DNA of 21,883 nt from a virus. Shown piece by piece: positions 11,452 through 18,514 of the stretch. The notes beneath the pieces are model-generated. The model saw only the letters and a program-made list of their open reading frames with translations. It ran no database searches and was not told the DNA's origin. How positions within the stretch are numbered: the first letter of the stretch is position 1; every line of letters begins with the position of its first letter. The translations under genes and the position numbers were made by a program. The DNA is taken from the IMG/VR virus record IMGVR_UViG_3300032516_000227, positions 1 to 21,883 of that record; one strand, written 5' to 3'.

Positions 11452-11632
11452 TAGCTACCACTACGCTATTAAGGAAGAGGATGAGGAGCTGATAGCTGCG
11501 CTGTATCTAGCGGGGCTACCGGGTAGGGAGATAGCAGATAAGTTTGAGACTCATCACAAGGCTATCTACCGTACACTTGAAAGGTTGGGTATTAAACGAC
11601 GAACGAGGTGGCATGATGTTAGCGCTGATTGA
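11438..11632 (+). CDS. small helix-turn-helix protein
   Basis: AAGGAG six bases before the ATG at 11438 selects this start (64 residues), inside the end of the HExxH gene. Residues about 17-50 (ELIAALYLAGLPGREIADKFETHHKAIYRTLERLGIKRR) form a typical helix-turn-helix of the resolvase/sigma type. The first helix ends in LPGREIA, and the recognition helix is HHKAIYRTLERLGI, followed by a basic arm. It may be a transcription regulator or a DNA-binding accessory factor. It is encoded immediately upstream of, and overlapping, the 5'-3' exonuclease gene. Confidence 0.75.
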   Translation: MARCDSYHYAIKEEDEELIAALYLAGLPGREIADKFETHHKAIYRTLERLGIKRRTRWHDVSAD

Positions 11633-12440
11633 TGCGGATATGCCAGCCAATGAGCTTGGGGGTATATCAGATGAGAATGGGGTACTACTTCCGTGGGAAG
11701 ATATCAAGCCGCTTGCTAAAGGCCGCTTCGTATCTATTCTCATTAAGTCGGAGGCTGGAGGGTTCAGAGCTTTTCTTTCTCGGTCCCACAACTTTCGATA
11801 TGATATCGCTACCATCCTTGGATACAAAGCCAATCGAGATCCTGCTAAGCGACCTCACTATGCAAGACAGATCAAGGAATACTATCATGCTACATTTGGA
11901 GCCGAGTGGTGTGAAGGGTATGAAGCTGATGACGGTATGGCAATGGAGCAGTGGGGAGACTGGCTTGCGCTTGCGAAGCTCTCTAACTACGACGAGGAGT
12001 ACATCAAGTCACATGCTGCGACGGTTATCTGTAGCCGTGATAAAGACCTTAACACTGTTCCGGGTTGGCATTTCGCGTGGACTCTTAAGCGTGAAGCAGA
12101 GAAAAGAGAAGCGCTCGGAGAAGTACACGTAGAGAAGCCACCCTATTATATTACCCTTGTAGAAGCTATCCGTAACTTCTATCGGCAACTCCTAACAGGA
12201 GACCCAGTAGATAATATCAAAGGGTTGTATAACATCGGACCTAAGTCCGCGTGGGTTAAGCAGCTAGAGGATATGCACGACGAGCCTACTATGTATGAGC
12301 ACGTCAAGGACAAGTACGAAAAGTACTATGGTAACTGGTGGTACAAGGCATTGACCGAGACCGCTCAGTTGCTACACATGTGGCGTAAGCCCAACGATAA
12401 GTGGCTGCCTCCTAGTGAAAGGGACAATGACTATTACTAA
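11616..12440 (+). CDS. 5'-3' exonuclease (T7 gp6-like)
   Basis: The ATG at 11616 is five to seven bases from GAGGTG (11605-11610) and opens a 274-residue protein beginning MLALIDADMP, the first metal-binding aspartates of the FEN/5'-nuclease family. Further motifs are YEADDGMA (the acidic cluster), VICSRDKDLNTVPG, and TGDPVDNIKGLYNIGPKSA, which is the helix-3-turn-helix that grips DNA. T7 gp6 has the same order in a protein of about 300 residues; it removes RNA primers and degrades host DNA. Here the gene lies in the same relative place, after the polymerase. It is translated from a start overlapping the HTH gene. Confidence 0.92.
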   Translation: MLALIDADMPANELGGISDENGVLLPWEDIKPLAKGRFVSILIKSEAGGFRAFLSRSHNFRYDIATILGYKANRDPAKRPHYARQIKEYYHATFGAEWCEGYEADDGMAMEQWGDWLALAKLSNYDEEYIKSHAATVICSRDKDLNTVPGWHFAWTLKREAEKREALGEVHVEKPPYYITLVEAIRNFYRQLLTGDPVDNIKGLYNIGPKSAWVKQLEDMHDEPTMYEHVKDKYEKYYGNWWYKALTETAQLLHMWRKPNDKWLPPSERDNDYY

Positions 12441-12639
12441 GATGACTGTCGATGAGAAGAACGATCTGTGGCCCCACGCTCAGGTTACTGACGACGATGA
12501 GGTACAGATAAGGCACCGGTGTAGGGCATGTGATAAGTCAAACATAATGCCCTTAGTAACCATAGCTAAGTTAGTCTCACGAGGACAGTATCACGGGTAT
12601 TGCTATCAATGCAATATCAAACTAAATATAATTAACTGA
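12427..12639 (+). CDS. zinc-ribbon protein, 70 residues
   Basis: The start is ATG 12427, downstream of GAAAGGGAC and overlapping the end of the exonuclease gene; an ATG at 12442 is an alternative. The protein has C32-x-x-C35 (HRCRACDKS) and C59-x-x-C62 (GYCYQCNIK), 23 residues apart. This is the knuckle pair of a zinc ribbon, with beta-like sequence between them. It probably binds nucleic acid or a replication protein. Its stop overlaps the start of endonuclease I. No specific family is recognised. Confidence 0.7.
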   Translation: MTITKMTVDEKNDLWPHAQVTDDDEVQIRHRCRACDKSNIMPLVTIAKLVSRGQYHGYCYQCNIKLNIIN

Positions 12640-13040
12640 TGTACAAATCTAAGCTTGAGAGAACAAATGGTAAGCTCCTCGAAGACAACGGTATCACGTT
12701 CTTCTATGAACCGAAAGAAGGCACAATCGAGTGGCTCCTCCCAGCCTCGGTCCACACGTACACGCCGGACTTCTACATCCCGAGGAAGGATGGAAGCTGG
12801 CTCGTCGTCGAGACCAAAGGCATTTGGGAATACAGTGACAGGTGTAAGCACGCTTGGGTCAAGCGACAGTATCCCGGCCTGGATCTCCGGTTCGTTTTCA
12901 CAAACAGCCGTACAAGAACTAGCAAGGGTGCAAAGCAAACTTACGCAGACATTTGCGAAGGCCGAGGTAGAGGAATCTTCAACGGCTTAACATGGCGGTA
13001 CGCTGATAAGCGCATACCAGAGGAATGGTTAAATGAATGA
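12639..13040 (+). CDS. endonuclease I, Holliday junction resolvase (T7 gp3-like)
   Basis: The 133-residue protein aligns clearly with T7 endonuclease I. The shared stretches are HTYTPDF, VETKGIWE, and the end of the enzyme (ADKRIPEEWLNE against ADKLIPAEWIKE). The catalytic residues of this PD-(D/E)xK fold are present: E7 (T7 E20), D44 (T7 D55), E58 (T7 E65) and K60 (T7 K67). It resolves four-way junctions and branched replication intermediates and helps break down host DNA. It lacks T7's N-terminal extension of about a dozen residues, which takes part in the domain-swapped dimer. It overlaps the genes on both sides. Confidence 0.95.
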   Translation: MYKSKLERTNGKLLEDNGITFFYEPKEGTIEWLLPASVHTYTPDFYIPRKDGSWLVVETKGIWEYSDRCKHAWVKRQYPGLDLRFVFTNSRTRTSKGAKQTYADICEGRGRGIFNGLTWRYADKRIPEEWLNE

Positions 13041-13230
13041 CATGGTACGAGTTACCCGCGACGACTTAGAGCGTATGCGAGATTTGATCGAAGGTGTACT
13101 AACTAACAGCCTCGATCACGATTATCTAATTGATGTATTGGAGATTTTGAATGACAACCTCGAAGGTGAAGACGCGCACTCGGCGCAATCCGAAGACGCT
13201 TTGGCTGACGACAATTACGGAGAAGTATAA
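13033..13230 (+). CDS. acidic hypothetical protein, 65 residues
   Basis: This very acidic protein (Asp and Glu throughout, few Lys) starts within the end of the endonuclease I gene. The first half is helical (DDLERMRDLIEGVLTN, then LIDVLEILNDNL); the last twenty residues are an acidic, Ala/Ser-rich tail. It could be a DNA mimic or an inhibitor of a DNA-binding protein, as short acidic phage proteins often are, but that is only an inference from charge. Start and stop overlap its neighbours by 8 bases and 1 base. Confidence 0.65.
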   Translation: MNDMVRVTRDDLERMRDLIEGVLTNSLDHDYLIDVLEILNDNLEGEDAHSAQSEDALADDNYGEV

Positions 13231-13502
13231 TGGACGAAGTAAACAGTGGACCCGCGTTGCTTGAAGATCAGTCTATCGTAGACGATTTCTGGAGCATCTA
13301 TAACGAGTTCGGTATCCTCCACGCTGTAGCTTATATGGACATCACCACTGGTGGTGACGTAGTAGAGCTAGAGTCTCACATCCCTGCCCTTATGAACAGC
13401 GCAGAGAAGCACGGGGTAAGCCTGATTGAGTTCGTTAAAGAGTGGGATGAGCATATGGAGAAGTCCAGTGAAGAGCCTACCCCAGAAGTCTGTGAAGTCT
13501 GA
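13230..13502 (+). CDS. acidic hypothetical protein, 90 residues
   Basis: The ATG overlaps the preceding stop (TAATG). The product is acidic and mixed alpha/beta, with segments VDDFWSIYNEFGILHAVAYMD and LIEFVKEWDEHMEK. It has no metal, nucleotide or membrane motif. Its 3' end overlaps the next gene in another frame by up to 56 bases. Family unknown; together with the preceding gene it forms a pair of small acidic proteins between the resolvase and the nucleotide-pool enzyme. Confidence 0.65.
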   Translation: MDEVNSGPALLEDQSIVDDFWSIYNEFGILHAVAYMDITTGGDVVELESHIPALMNSAEKHGVSLIEFVKEWDEHMEKSSEEPTPEVCEV

Positions 13503-13881
13503 GAGTGACCCCAGTGGTATACCTCAGCATACAAGAGGTGCGAAGCTTGATGCAGGAAAACTTGCCATCTATTCGATGGTCATTAAGTATTTCTCCCCTG
13601 CACTTCGAGCCGTCGGATGGCTGTCCAACACAGGTGCGAACAAGTACACCTACGGTGGATGGTCTGCTGTCGAGAATGCAGAAGAGCGCTATCTCGAAGC
13701 ACAAGTTCGACACATCTTTGATCTAGCTGAGGGCCAAGAGTACGACATGGTGTACGAAGATCCTGATACAGGAACGAAGTACTTCCACCACCACCTAGTC
13801 TCCGACGCTTGGAACGCATTAGCTGCCCTTACAAAGGCAATAGAAGCGGGACTAGTAACGGAGTATACTGAGAAAACATAA
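13447..13881 (+). CDS. dATP/dGTP diphosphohydrolase-like protein (DUF5664)
   Basis: The conserved core runs from GAKLDAGKL through GANKYTYGGW, RYLEAQVRHIFDLAEGQEYD, then DPDTGTKYFHHHLVSDAWNAL. The arrangement of KxDAGK, a KYxxxNW-like turn, RHxxxxxxGExxD and a His-rich turn with a downstream Asp matches the phage DUF5664 group. These are named as N-terminal dATP/dGTP diphosphohydrolase domains and related to MazG-like helical enzymes. It would hydrolyse purine dNTPs and shift the pool. The start is uncertain: ATG 13447 gives 144 residues but a long overlap with the previous gene, and GTG codons at 13468 or 13492 are possible. No PurZ-type synthase for 2-aminoadenine DNA is visible here. Confidence 0.7.
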   Translation: MSIWRSPVKSLPQKSVKSESDPSGIPQHTRGAKLDAGKLAIYSMVIKYFSPALRAVGWLSNTGANKYTYGGWSAVENAEERYLEAQVRHIFDLAEGQEYDMVYEDPDTGTKYFHHHLVSDAWNALAALTKAIEAGLVTEYTEKT

Positions 13882-14252
13882 TGGCTAAAGGAAGGCCAAT
13901 AAAGCACAAGGAGGGAGATTATTGTGAAACATGTGGGGCTGCCCCTAAGAGGTACAAAGGTTATAGTATAGCTGGCACCAAAACATACGGTGCCGAGTGT
14001 GACTATTGTCACAAGACATCACACGCCGTGACTAGAAAGACTAGCTGCGAGCTGTGCGGATACTCACCTCTCTTTATTAGATCCCTTGATGTGCACCACA
14101 GGGACGGGGACAACACAAACAATGAAGAATACAACCTATGGACACTGTGTGCGACATGCCATAGGGAACTTGAAGCCTCAATCCATGACCTAGGGGATTG
14201 GCAAAAGGCAGAGTCATGGCTAAAGAAGTTTATTACTCGCGCATTTAAGTAA
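13881..14252 (+). CDS. HNH endonuclease
   Basis: This 123-residue protein ends with a clear HNH nuclease core: LDVHHRDGDNTNNEEYNLWTLCATCHRELE. H72-H73, N79/N85 and H94 correspond to the catalytic and metal-binding His-Asn-His residues. Structural zinc is held by C56-x-x-C59 and C90-x-x-C93. Two further pairs, C15-x-x-C18 and C40-x-x-C43, suggest an extra N-terminal zinc finger for DNA binding. It is the last gene on this strand before the terminator, a position where phage homing or genome-processing HNH enzymes often lie. Whether it is a homing nuclease, a nickase or a packaging aid cannot be decided here. Confidence 0.9.
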   Translation: MAKGRPIKHKEGDYCETCGAAPKRYKGYSIAGTKTYGAECDYCHKTSHAVTRKTSCELCGYSPLFIRSLDVHHRDGDNTNNEEYNLWTLCATCHRELEASIHDLGDWQKAESWLKKFITRAFK

Positions 14253-14267
14253 TAACTTAAGCATAAA

Positions 14268-14299
14268 AAAAGGCCCCAACCGTGAGGAAGGGGCCTTTT
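14268..14299. terminator. bidirectional intrinsic terminator between convergent blocks
   Basis: AAAAGGCCCC (14268-14277) and GGGGCCTTTT (14290-14299) form a 10-bp stem with T-runs on the 3' side of either strand. It lies between the end of the + strand replication block and the end of the - strand late block and would stop transcription from both sides. From 14300 to 14346 I see no gene on either strand that needs annotating, apart from a purine-rich GGAGGAGGAGG tract at 14336-14345. Confidence 0.92.
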
Positions 14300-14346
14300 C
14301 TTTGCCTTGATTTTTAGTCCAAGGACTTAAGCCAGGAGGAGGAGGA

Positions 14347-14583
14347 TTATGGCTTTTTCTTTGTTGGTGTACGCGGTCGCGTAATCAACTCAGACCCATG
14401 TAGGGCTGCTACCAACTCCTTAATATCCATACGAATCTCTTGCAAGAGATCTGACATAGCGTCATGACCCGCTTCAAGTACTGCAACCCTAGTGCCCAGC
14501 CTAGCAACCCAGCCAGCCGCAGCTACTGATGTTGATACCGTGTATAGGATTACTCCAAGCATAACGTCGTCTACCTGTAACAC
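14347..14583 (-). CDS. small membrane protein with coiled coil
   Basis: The 78-residue product starts at GTG 14583, one base after the stop of the preceding late gene, or at ATG 14562 (71 residues). One hydrophobic span at about residues 7-28 is followed by a helix with heptad-like Leu/Val/Ile spacing (30-62) and a basic Pro/Lys-rich end. This layout, a short N-terminal anchor and a cytoplasmic or periplasmic coiled coil, is seen in several phage lysis or tail accessory proteins. As the last gene of the late block, after the holin-like gene, a lysis role is reasonable but not shown. It has no lipobox. Confidence 0.7.
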   Translation of the reverse strand: MLQVDDVMLGVILYTVSTSVAAAGWVARLGTRVAVLEAGHDAMSDLLQEIRMDIKELVAALHGSELITRPRTPTKKKP

Positions 14584-14584
14584 T

Positions 14585-15277
14585 TTAGTAAGCCGTTACT
14601 TCGGCCCATGCAACATCAATAACGTACATTGCCGTGCCTGCGATAGGCCACACTGTCCTGTTACGTATTACAATACCTTCGTTAGCTGCCAGCACAATGG
14701 GGTACTCACCGTTGGATACGTTGAAGTTCAACGCCAAGCCATTGTCGGTGGAAGCTACAGCTTCTTCTGTTGCTGCTGCCGGGTTAGTACGGTTGCCTCT
14801 GACCAGGGACGATTTGAATGCTTGAGCATCCAGCGTCTGTGTACCTGCGGTCAAAGCAGCAGTCGTTGCTACCTGCATCGTATTGACAAGGGAGGTTGCC
14901 ATAGAAGTACGGACCTTAGCATTGTTACCGGTGAGGGTAACAGCCGTGCCACCAGAGGCGGCAACAGTAAAGGAACGTGCGACTACTGCGTCTACCGAAC
15001 CATAGTCACTAAGGGTAGCCCCTGTGAATGGTGTCAAGGTAAGAACTTTAACATTCAAACTCTTCAGTACGAGTAGACGAGTTGCGTCTGCCCATCGAAG
15101 AGAGAAGATTTGACCACCAGCCGCTAGGCCAGCAGTCAGCGTACCGGTTGGTACTGATACTCGATAGTGCCCGAGAGCACCAGCATCTGTGGGTTTAGCA
15201 ATGTGGTGCAAACCACTTGCCGGTGCAGCGCCCACATCGGCCTGTAGGCCTACGCTGCCGCCTTCAATTCGTGACAT
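14585..15277 (-). CDS. beta-rich hypothetical virion protein, 230 residues
   Basis: The sequence is rich in Ala, Thr, Val and Gly, with few charged residues and alternating short strands, as in phage capsid-decoration or tail-associated beta-sandwich proteins. It has no cysteines, membrane span or enzyme motif. There are repeated polar/Ala segments such as TAALTAGTQTLDAQAF. No strong Shine-Dalgarno site precedes the ATG at 15277; the leader is AT-rich. The gene is between the holin-like gene and the small membrane protein, in the late block. A structural role is inferred from composition and place. Confidence 0.7.
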   Translation of the reverse strand: MSRIEGGSVGLQADVGAAPASGLHHIAKPTDAGALGHYRVSVPTGTLTAGLAAGGQIFSLRWADATRLLVLKSLNVKVLTLTPFTGATLSDYGSVDAVVARSFTVAASGGTAVTLTGNNAKVRTSMATSLVNTMQVATTAALTAGTQTLDAQAFKSSLVRGNRTNPAAATEEAVASTDNGLALNFNVSNGEYPIVLAANEGIVIRNRTVWPIAGTAMYVIDVAWAEVTAY

Positions 15278-15297
15278 AATCTAATACCATTAGTTAA

Positions 15298-15723
15298 TTA
15301 AAATTTCCGCCATACATTCAACCCAATGGCTGTCATGACGGTTGCTTTCATGATGAACCCGAGGTCACCACCATTCTGTAGTACTTCAGCAAGAGCTTTG
15401 ATACCAACGATAACGCCTTCCAAGAAGGCTGGGTACCCAAACCCTTGTAGCAGGCCACCAAGCATCACTGCATTGATGATGCCAACTACAGATACAGTTA
15501 CGTACTCATCCTTCCACGAGAACTGGTTCTGTGATGCCAGTATCTGATCGAGATGTTGGTCGTTGACCGTTACTTCCTGTTCACCTGTTTGCTTTGCAGC
15601 AGCCAGTTGCCCTTGTATTGCGTCTCTAGCAATCTTTCTTTCTTCTTTTTTCTGGAAGACATCAGCGATTGGTTTAACAATCATACTGAGACCACCACTC
15701 AAGAAATCTCCTATAACACTCAT
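15298..15723 (-). CDS. holin-like protein, Holin_3TMs type
   Basis: This 141-residue protein has an amphipathic N-terminal region with a hydrophobic patch, then a charged helix. After the motif FSWKDEY (near residue 68-74) come three hydrophobic segments at about 74-93, 95-112 and 120-136, and a basic end. The W-K/R-D-E motif before the spans and the three-span C-terminus resemble the Holin_3TMs family of gene-transfer-agent and phage release holins. It would pierce the inner membrane at a set time to release the GH108 endolysin encoded at 6089. Placement right after tail genes matches where T7 has its holin (gene 17.5). The family call is from pattern recognition. Confidence 0.75.
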   Translation of the reverse strand: MSVIGDFLSGGLSMIVKPIADVFQKKEERKIARDAIQGQLAAAKQTGEQEVTVNDQHLDQILASQNQFSWKDEYVTVSVVGIINAVMLGGLLQGFGYPAFLEGVIVGIKALAEVLQNGGDLGFIMKATVMTAIGLNVWRKF

Positions 15724-15724
15724 A

Positions 15725-16534
15725 TCAGAATCCTACGTAATAGCTGACGTTTACGCGGCCAAGTACCGCTGTGCCTGCTGCTGCTGCTACCACAGTTGTA
15801 GCGGTGTTAGCTGCTGAACTCTTGAGTGGCACACCAGGCTGCCAATCTACGTCTACCTGAGTACCGCCCGCAGCCATAGCGTTACCTACTGACCATGCAG
15901 GTGATCCTGGGAGGTTAGTGGTAGTATGGATGATGGTAGCCGTACCTGCCAATGCAGCGGTAGCGTTACGCACAATACTGATTGCGGTAATGTAGTGGAA
16001 CATACCAGTACCGGCTGCCGGTAGTGTAGCCGTTGCTGCTGTGTTTGCCGCTGCTGTAGCGGTTACCCACAACGTAGCCGGTATGGGTCTATTATAGATA
16101 ATGAAGCCAGCTGCTGTCGAACGTACTGATACAGTCACGTTACCAGATGTATACGCAGATACACGACACCGTACTCGGCGGAAGCCTGTAGTACCAAGGG
16201 TATACGTACCAGTCATAGTGGTAGCAGTTACTACCGACGGAGCGTACTGTTCTGCTGTCAGTGTACCAGCCAGTGTCTGTCCTTGTACCCAGATTGGCAT
16301 AGCAATGTAGTTAGTGCCGTCAATGGTACCTTCCCACACTAGCGTCAATGAGCCTGCGCCAGTAGTGACATAGTAAGTAACTACTGCTGCACCATTCAAA
16401 TCAAGAACAGTTTCAGCGTTAACAGCAGCAAGAGTAGCAGAGATAGTTCGACCGTCAGTTACAGTCTCACCCGTAGTACCATCAGGTGGTGCTACCTTGA
16501 ACTCGTTTCCACGAGCATCATATAGAATCGCCAT
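15725..16534 (-). CDS. beta-rich structural protein downstream of the tail fibre
   Basis: The ATG overlaps the stop of the tail fibre gene (TAATG), so the two are translationally coupled. The 269 residues are rich in Ala, Thr, Val and Gly, and look like tandem beta-sandwich domains. The first has VTYYVTTGAGSLTLVWEGT and the pattern DGTNYIAMPI, which recalls domains that decorate phage virions. There is no signal or membrane segment. Likely a virion accessory or fibre-associated protein; the coupling suggests a stoichiometric partner of the fibre. No homology-based name can be given. Confidence 0.75.
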   Translation of the reverse strand: MAILYDARGNEFKVAPPDGTTGETVTDGRTISATLAAVNAETVLDLNGAAVVTYYVTTGAGSLTLVWEGTIDGTNYIAMPIWVQGQTLAGTLTAEQYAPSVVTATTMTGTYTLGTTGFRRVRCRVSAYTSGNVTVSVRSTAAGFIIYNRPIPATLWVTATAAANTAATATLPAAGTGMFHYITAISIVRNATAALAGTATIIHTTTNLPGSPAWSVGNAMAAGGTQVDVDWQPGVPLKSSAANTATTVVAAAAGTAVLGRVNVSYYVGF

Positions 16535-18513
16535 TAAGCGCTCCTCGTATAGTTAATAACCAACGGCCCTGCCACTGGTGTAAGTGAATTTACTTGTAAA
16601 GTGAATGACCCTGTTGCAGGGAATGCCATCATGGTCAGGATATCTGTACCATCATTGGCGTTTGTCTGTGTCTCATCTACCCCGGCTGACATCACTATGA
16701 TCTTGTCTGTGCTAGCTACACCTGCATCAGTTACAACTACTTGCTGTAGTCGTGATGCCGGGTAAGGTAGTGTGACCGTGGCTTGGGTAATAGAGAAGGA
16801 ACCGCTACCAGCTGTAGCATTGAGGGTAGTACCACTCATGCTTAGGTTGGTGCCTAGTGTAATCTCTTCCTCTGGGCCTACCCCTGCTGCTGATCCCCTG
16901 CCGACTAGGCGAGAGATAGCTGATAGGTTAGATCGCTTGGCGAAAGTAACCGTACCTGCTGGTATAGTAGTTGCAAAGGAGCCTGTGCCACTGCCCGTGA
17001 CATCGCCTGTCAAGGTGATCGTCTGATCGCCTGTGTTGCTGCCCGCAAGGTTCAGCATTGTTTTGGCAGTGGCTGTGCTAAGTTCTTCTGGTACACCAGC
17101 GGCAGCGGTATTCCTACCGATGAATGTCTGAGTGTTACGGTTCTCCATCTTAGCGAGGGTAACCGCTTGTGCAGCAATTGTAGTAGCGAAGGAACCAGTA
17201 CCGCTACCTGTAACGTCAGCGGTTAGTGTGATCGTTTGATCCCCACTATTCGTCCCTGTAAGGTTAAGCAGCGTCTTAGCCTGCGCTACCGTGAGATCTT
17301 CAGGAGAACCTGCACCTGCTGTGGTACGGCCCTTGAAGGTAGCAGTCGCTACGTTAAGAAGCTTCGCATTAGTGACAGCCTGAGCTGCAATGGTCGTAGC
17401 AAACGATCCAGTACCCGATCCAGTTACATCAGATGTAAGAGTAATCGTCTGGTCACCGGTGTTAGTACCGGTAGAGGTACCGCTACCTGACGGTGCACCA
17501 ATGGCAGCGGGTGTGATAGTTGCTGTAGATACAGTAGTCAGCCTACCCTTAGCATCGTAGGTGATGACAGGGACTACAGAGGCAGATCCTGTTGGACCAC
17601 CAGCTACGATAACAGTATCAAGTGTGAGGGTAGTACCTGTACCCCCTACAATTACATCCCCTTTATCTCCGTCAGGACCAAGTCCGTCTGCTCCACCACC
17701 AGCAGCAGTCAGAAGGAATACAAACCCGATAACATCGTTGTTAGCAGGCAGTGTACCGCTACTCACGTGCGTGACGGGTACCGTCCACCAACCTACGTTG
17801 TCTGTTACTGCACCGCTTACTTGGTACAGTGCAGTGTGGTCAGCGTTACTTGACTGAGAGAAGAAGATTCGGTTGCCAGTCGTAAGGAATGGCATAACCG
17901 ACGAGACATCGTTGTTCTCTTGGTTGGTATCGTTGAAGTACAGCTCAGTAACACTAGCCGGTGCAACATTGTTCATGCTGAACGCTTTGTTACCGGGGTT
18001 AGCAGTAGCAGTGGATGTGTTAAACTTCCAGCTAAACGACAGTGTAGCCACACCAGTACCGCCTGTTGGTGTAGCAGGGTGCCACCTGTTGACATTACCA
18101 TCATAAGTAAGGACTTGCCCGTCCTGGGCGCTGTCTCCCCCGTACACATCAGAGAGGTGGGATACCAACATACCGCCTATAGCACCCGTATTGGTGCTGG
18201 CAGCTTTGAAATCTATCCATGGACCCCACTCTCCAGTGTCCTGCTCAAACCGCAGCTTAGCCCCGCTACGCTCATGCTTAGGCATTGGGCCTATGGGACC
18301 AGCCTCGCCCTGTTTGCCGGGCTCTCCGGGGCTTCCAGGTGCCCCTACGGGGCCAGCAGACCCCTTGGCTCCAACAGCACCAGGCGCACCATCCTTCCCG
18401 TCCTTGCCTGGGTCTCCTTTCTCACCCTTATCCCCCATCCTACCAGGCGGACCCATAGGCAAAGTGCCTACGACAGCGCTGATAGTATCCTTAAGGTTTA
18501 CTTTCTCAAGCAT
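16534..18513 (-). CDS. tail fibre protein with collagen-like segment and tandem repeats
   Basis: The 659-residue protein begins with about 20 residues that may attach to the virion, then 19 uninterrupted Gly-X-Y triplets (residues 21-77), which would form a collagen-type triple helix. Residues 78-345 form beta-rich domains, including FEQDTGEWGPWID and a TVPVTHV segment. Three tandem repeats of exactly 71 residues follow, with cores beginning at G353, G424 and G495 (GDQTITL, then DVTGSGTGSFATT). A final beta-rich domain (560-659) is likely the receptor-binding tip. A trimeric host-recognition fibre fits all of this. It is followed directly by a coupled beta-rich gene. Confidence 0.88.
   Translation of the reverse strand: MLEKVNLKDTISAVVGTLPMGPPGRMGDKGEKGDPGKDGKDGAPGAVGAKGSAGPVGAPGSPGEPGKQGEAGPIGPMPKHERSGAKLRFEQDTGEWGPWIDFKAASTNTGAIGGMLVSHLSDVYGGDSAQDGQVLTYDGNVNRWHPATPTGGTGVATLSFSWKFNTSTATANPGNKAFSMNNVAPASVTELYFNDTNQENNDVSSVMPFLTTGNRIFFSQSSNADHTALYQVSGAVTDNVGWWTVPVTHVSSGTLPANNDVIGFVFLLTAAGGGADGLGPDGDKGDVIVGGTGTTLTLDTVIVAGGPTGSASVVPVITYDAKGRLTTVSTATITPAAIGAPSGSGTSTGTNTGDQTITLTSDVTGSGTGSFATTIAAQAVTNAKLLNVATATFKGRTTAGAGSPEDLTVAQAKTLLNLTGTNSGDQTITLTADVTGSGTGSFATTIAAQAVTLAKMENRNTQTFIGRNTAAAGVPEELSTATAKTMLNLAGSNTGDQTITLTGDVTGSGTGSFATTIPAGTVTFAKRSNLSAISRLVGRGSAAGVGPEEEITLGTNLSMSGTTLNATAGSGSFSITQATVTLPYPASRLQQVVVTDAGVASTDKIIVMSAGVDETQTNANDGTDILTMMAFPATGSFTLQVNSLTPVAGPLVINYTRSA
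16963..17457 (-). repeat. three tandem 213-bp repeats in the tail fibre gene
   Basis: Conserved cores encoding 23 residues lie at 17389-17457, 17176-17244 and 16963-17031, exactly 213 bp apart. The cores are almost identical in protein, while the DNA between them has diverged. Such in-frame repeats let the fibre lengthen or shorten by recombination. Confidence 0.85.
18283..18453 (-). repeat. collagen-like Gly-X-Y repeat
   Basis: Nineteen consecutive Gly-X-Y triplets are encoded here, many of the Gly-Pro-X, Gly-X-Lys and Gly-Asp-X kind. The first half is strongly charged (Lys and Asp/Glu), as in other phage collagen stalks. Confidence 0.9.
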
Positions 18514-18514
18514 G

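Noticed and set aside
11629-12132. 167-residue + strand frame within the 5'-3' exonuclease gene
   Set aside because: Lies entirely in another frame of a gene with conserved nuclease motifs; no independent start signals.
14492-15076. 194-residue + strand frame
   Set aside because: Antisense to the beta-rich late protein at 14585-15277, Cys-rich in a way typical of shadow frames, and without a ribosome site.
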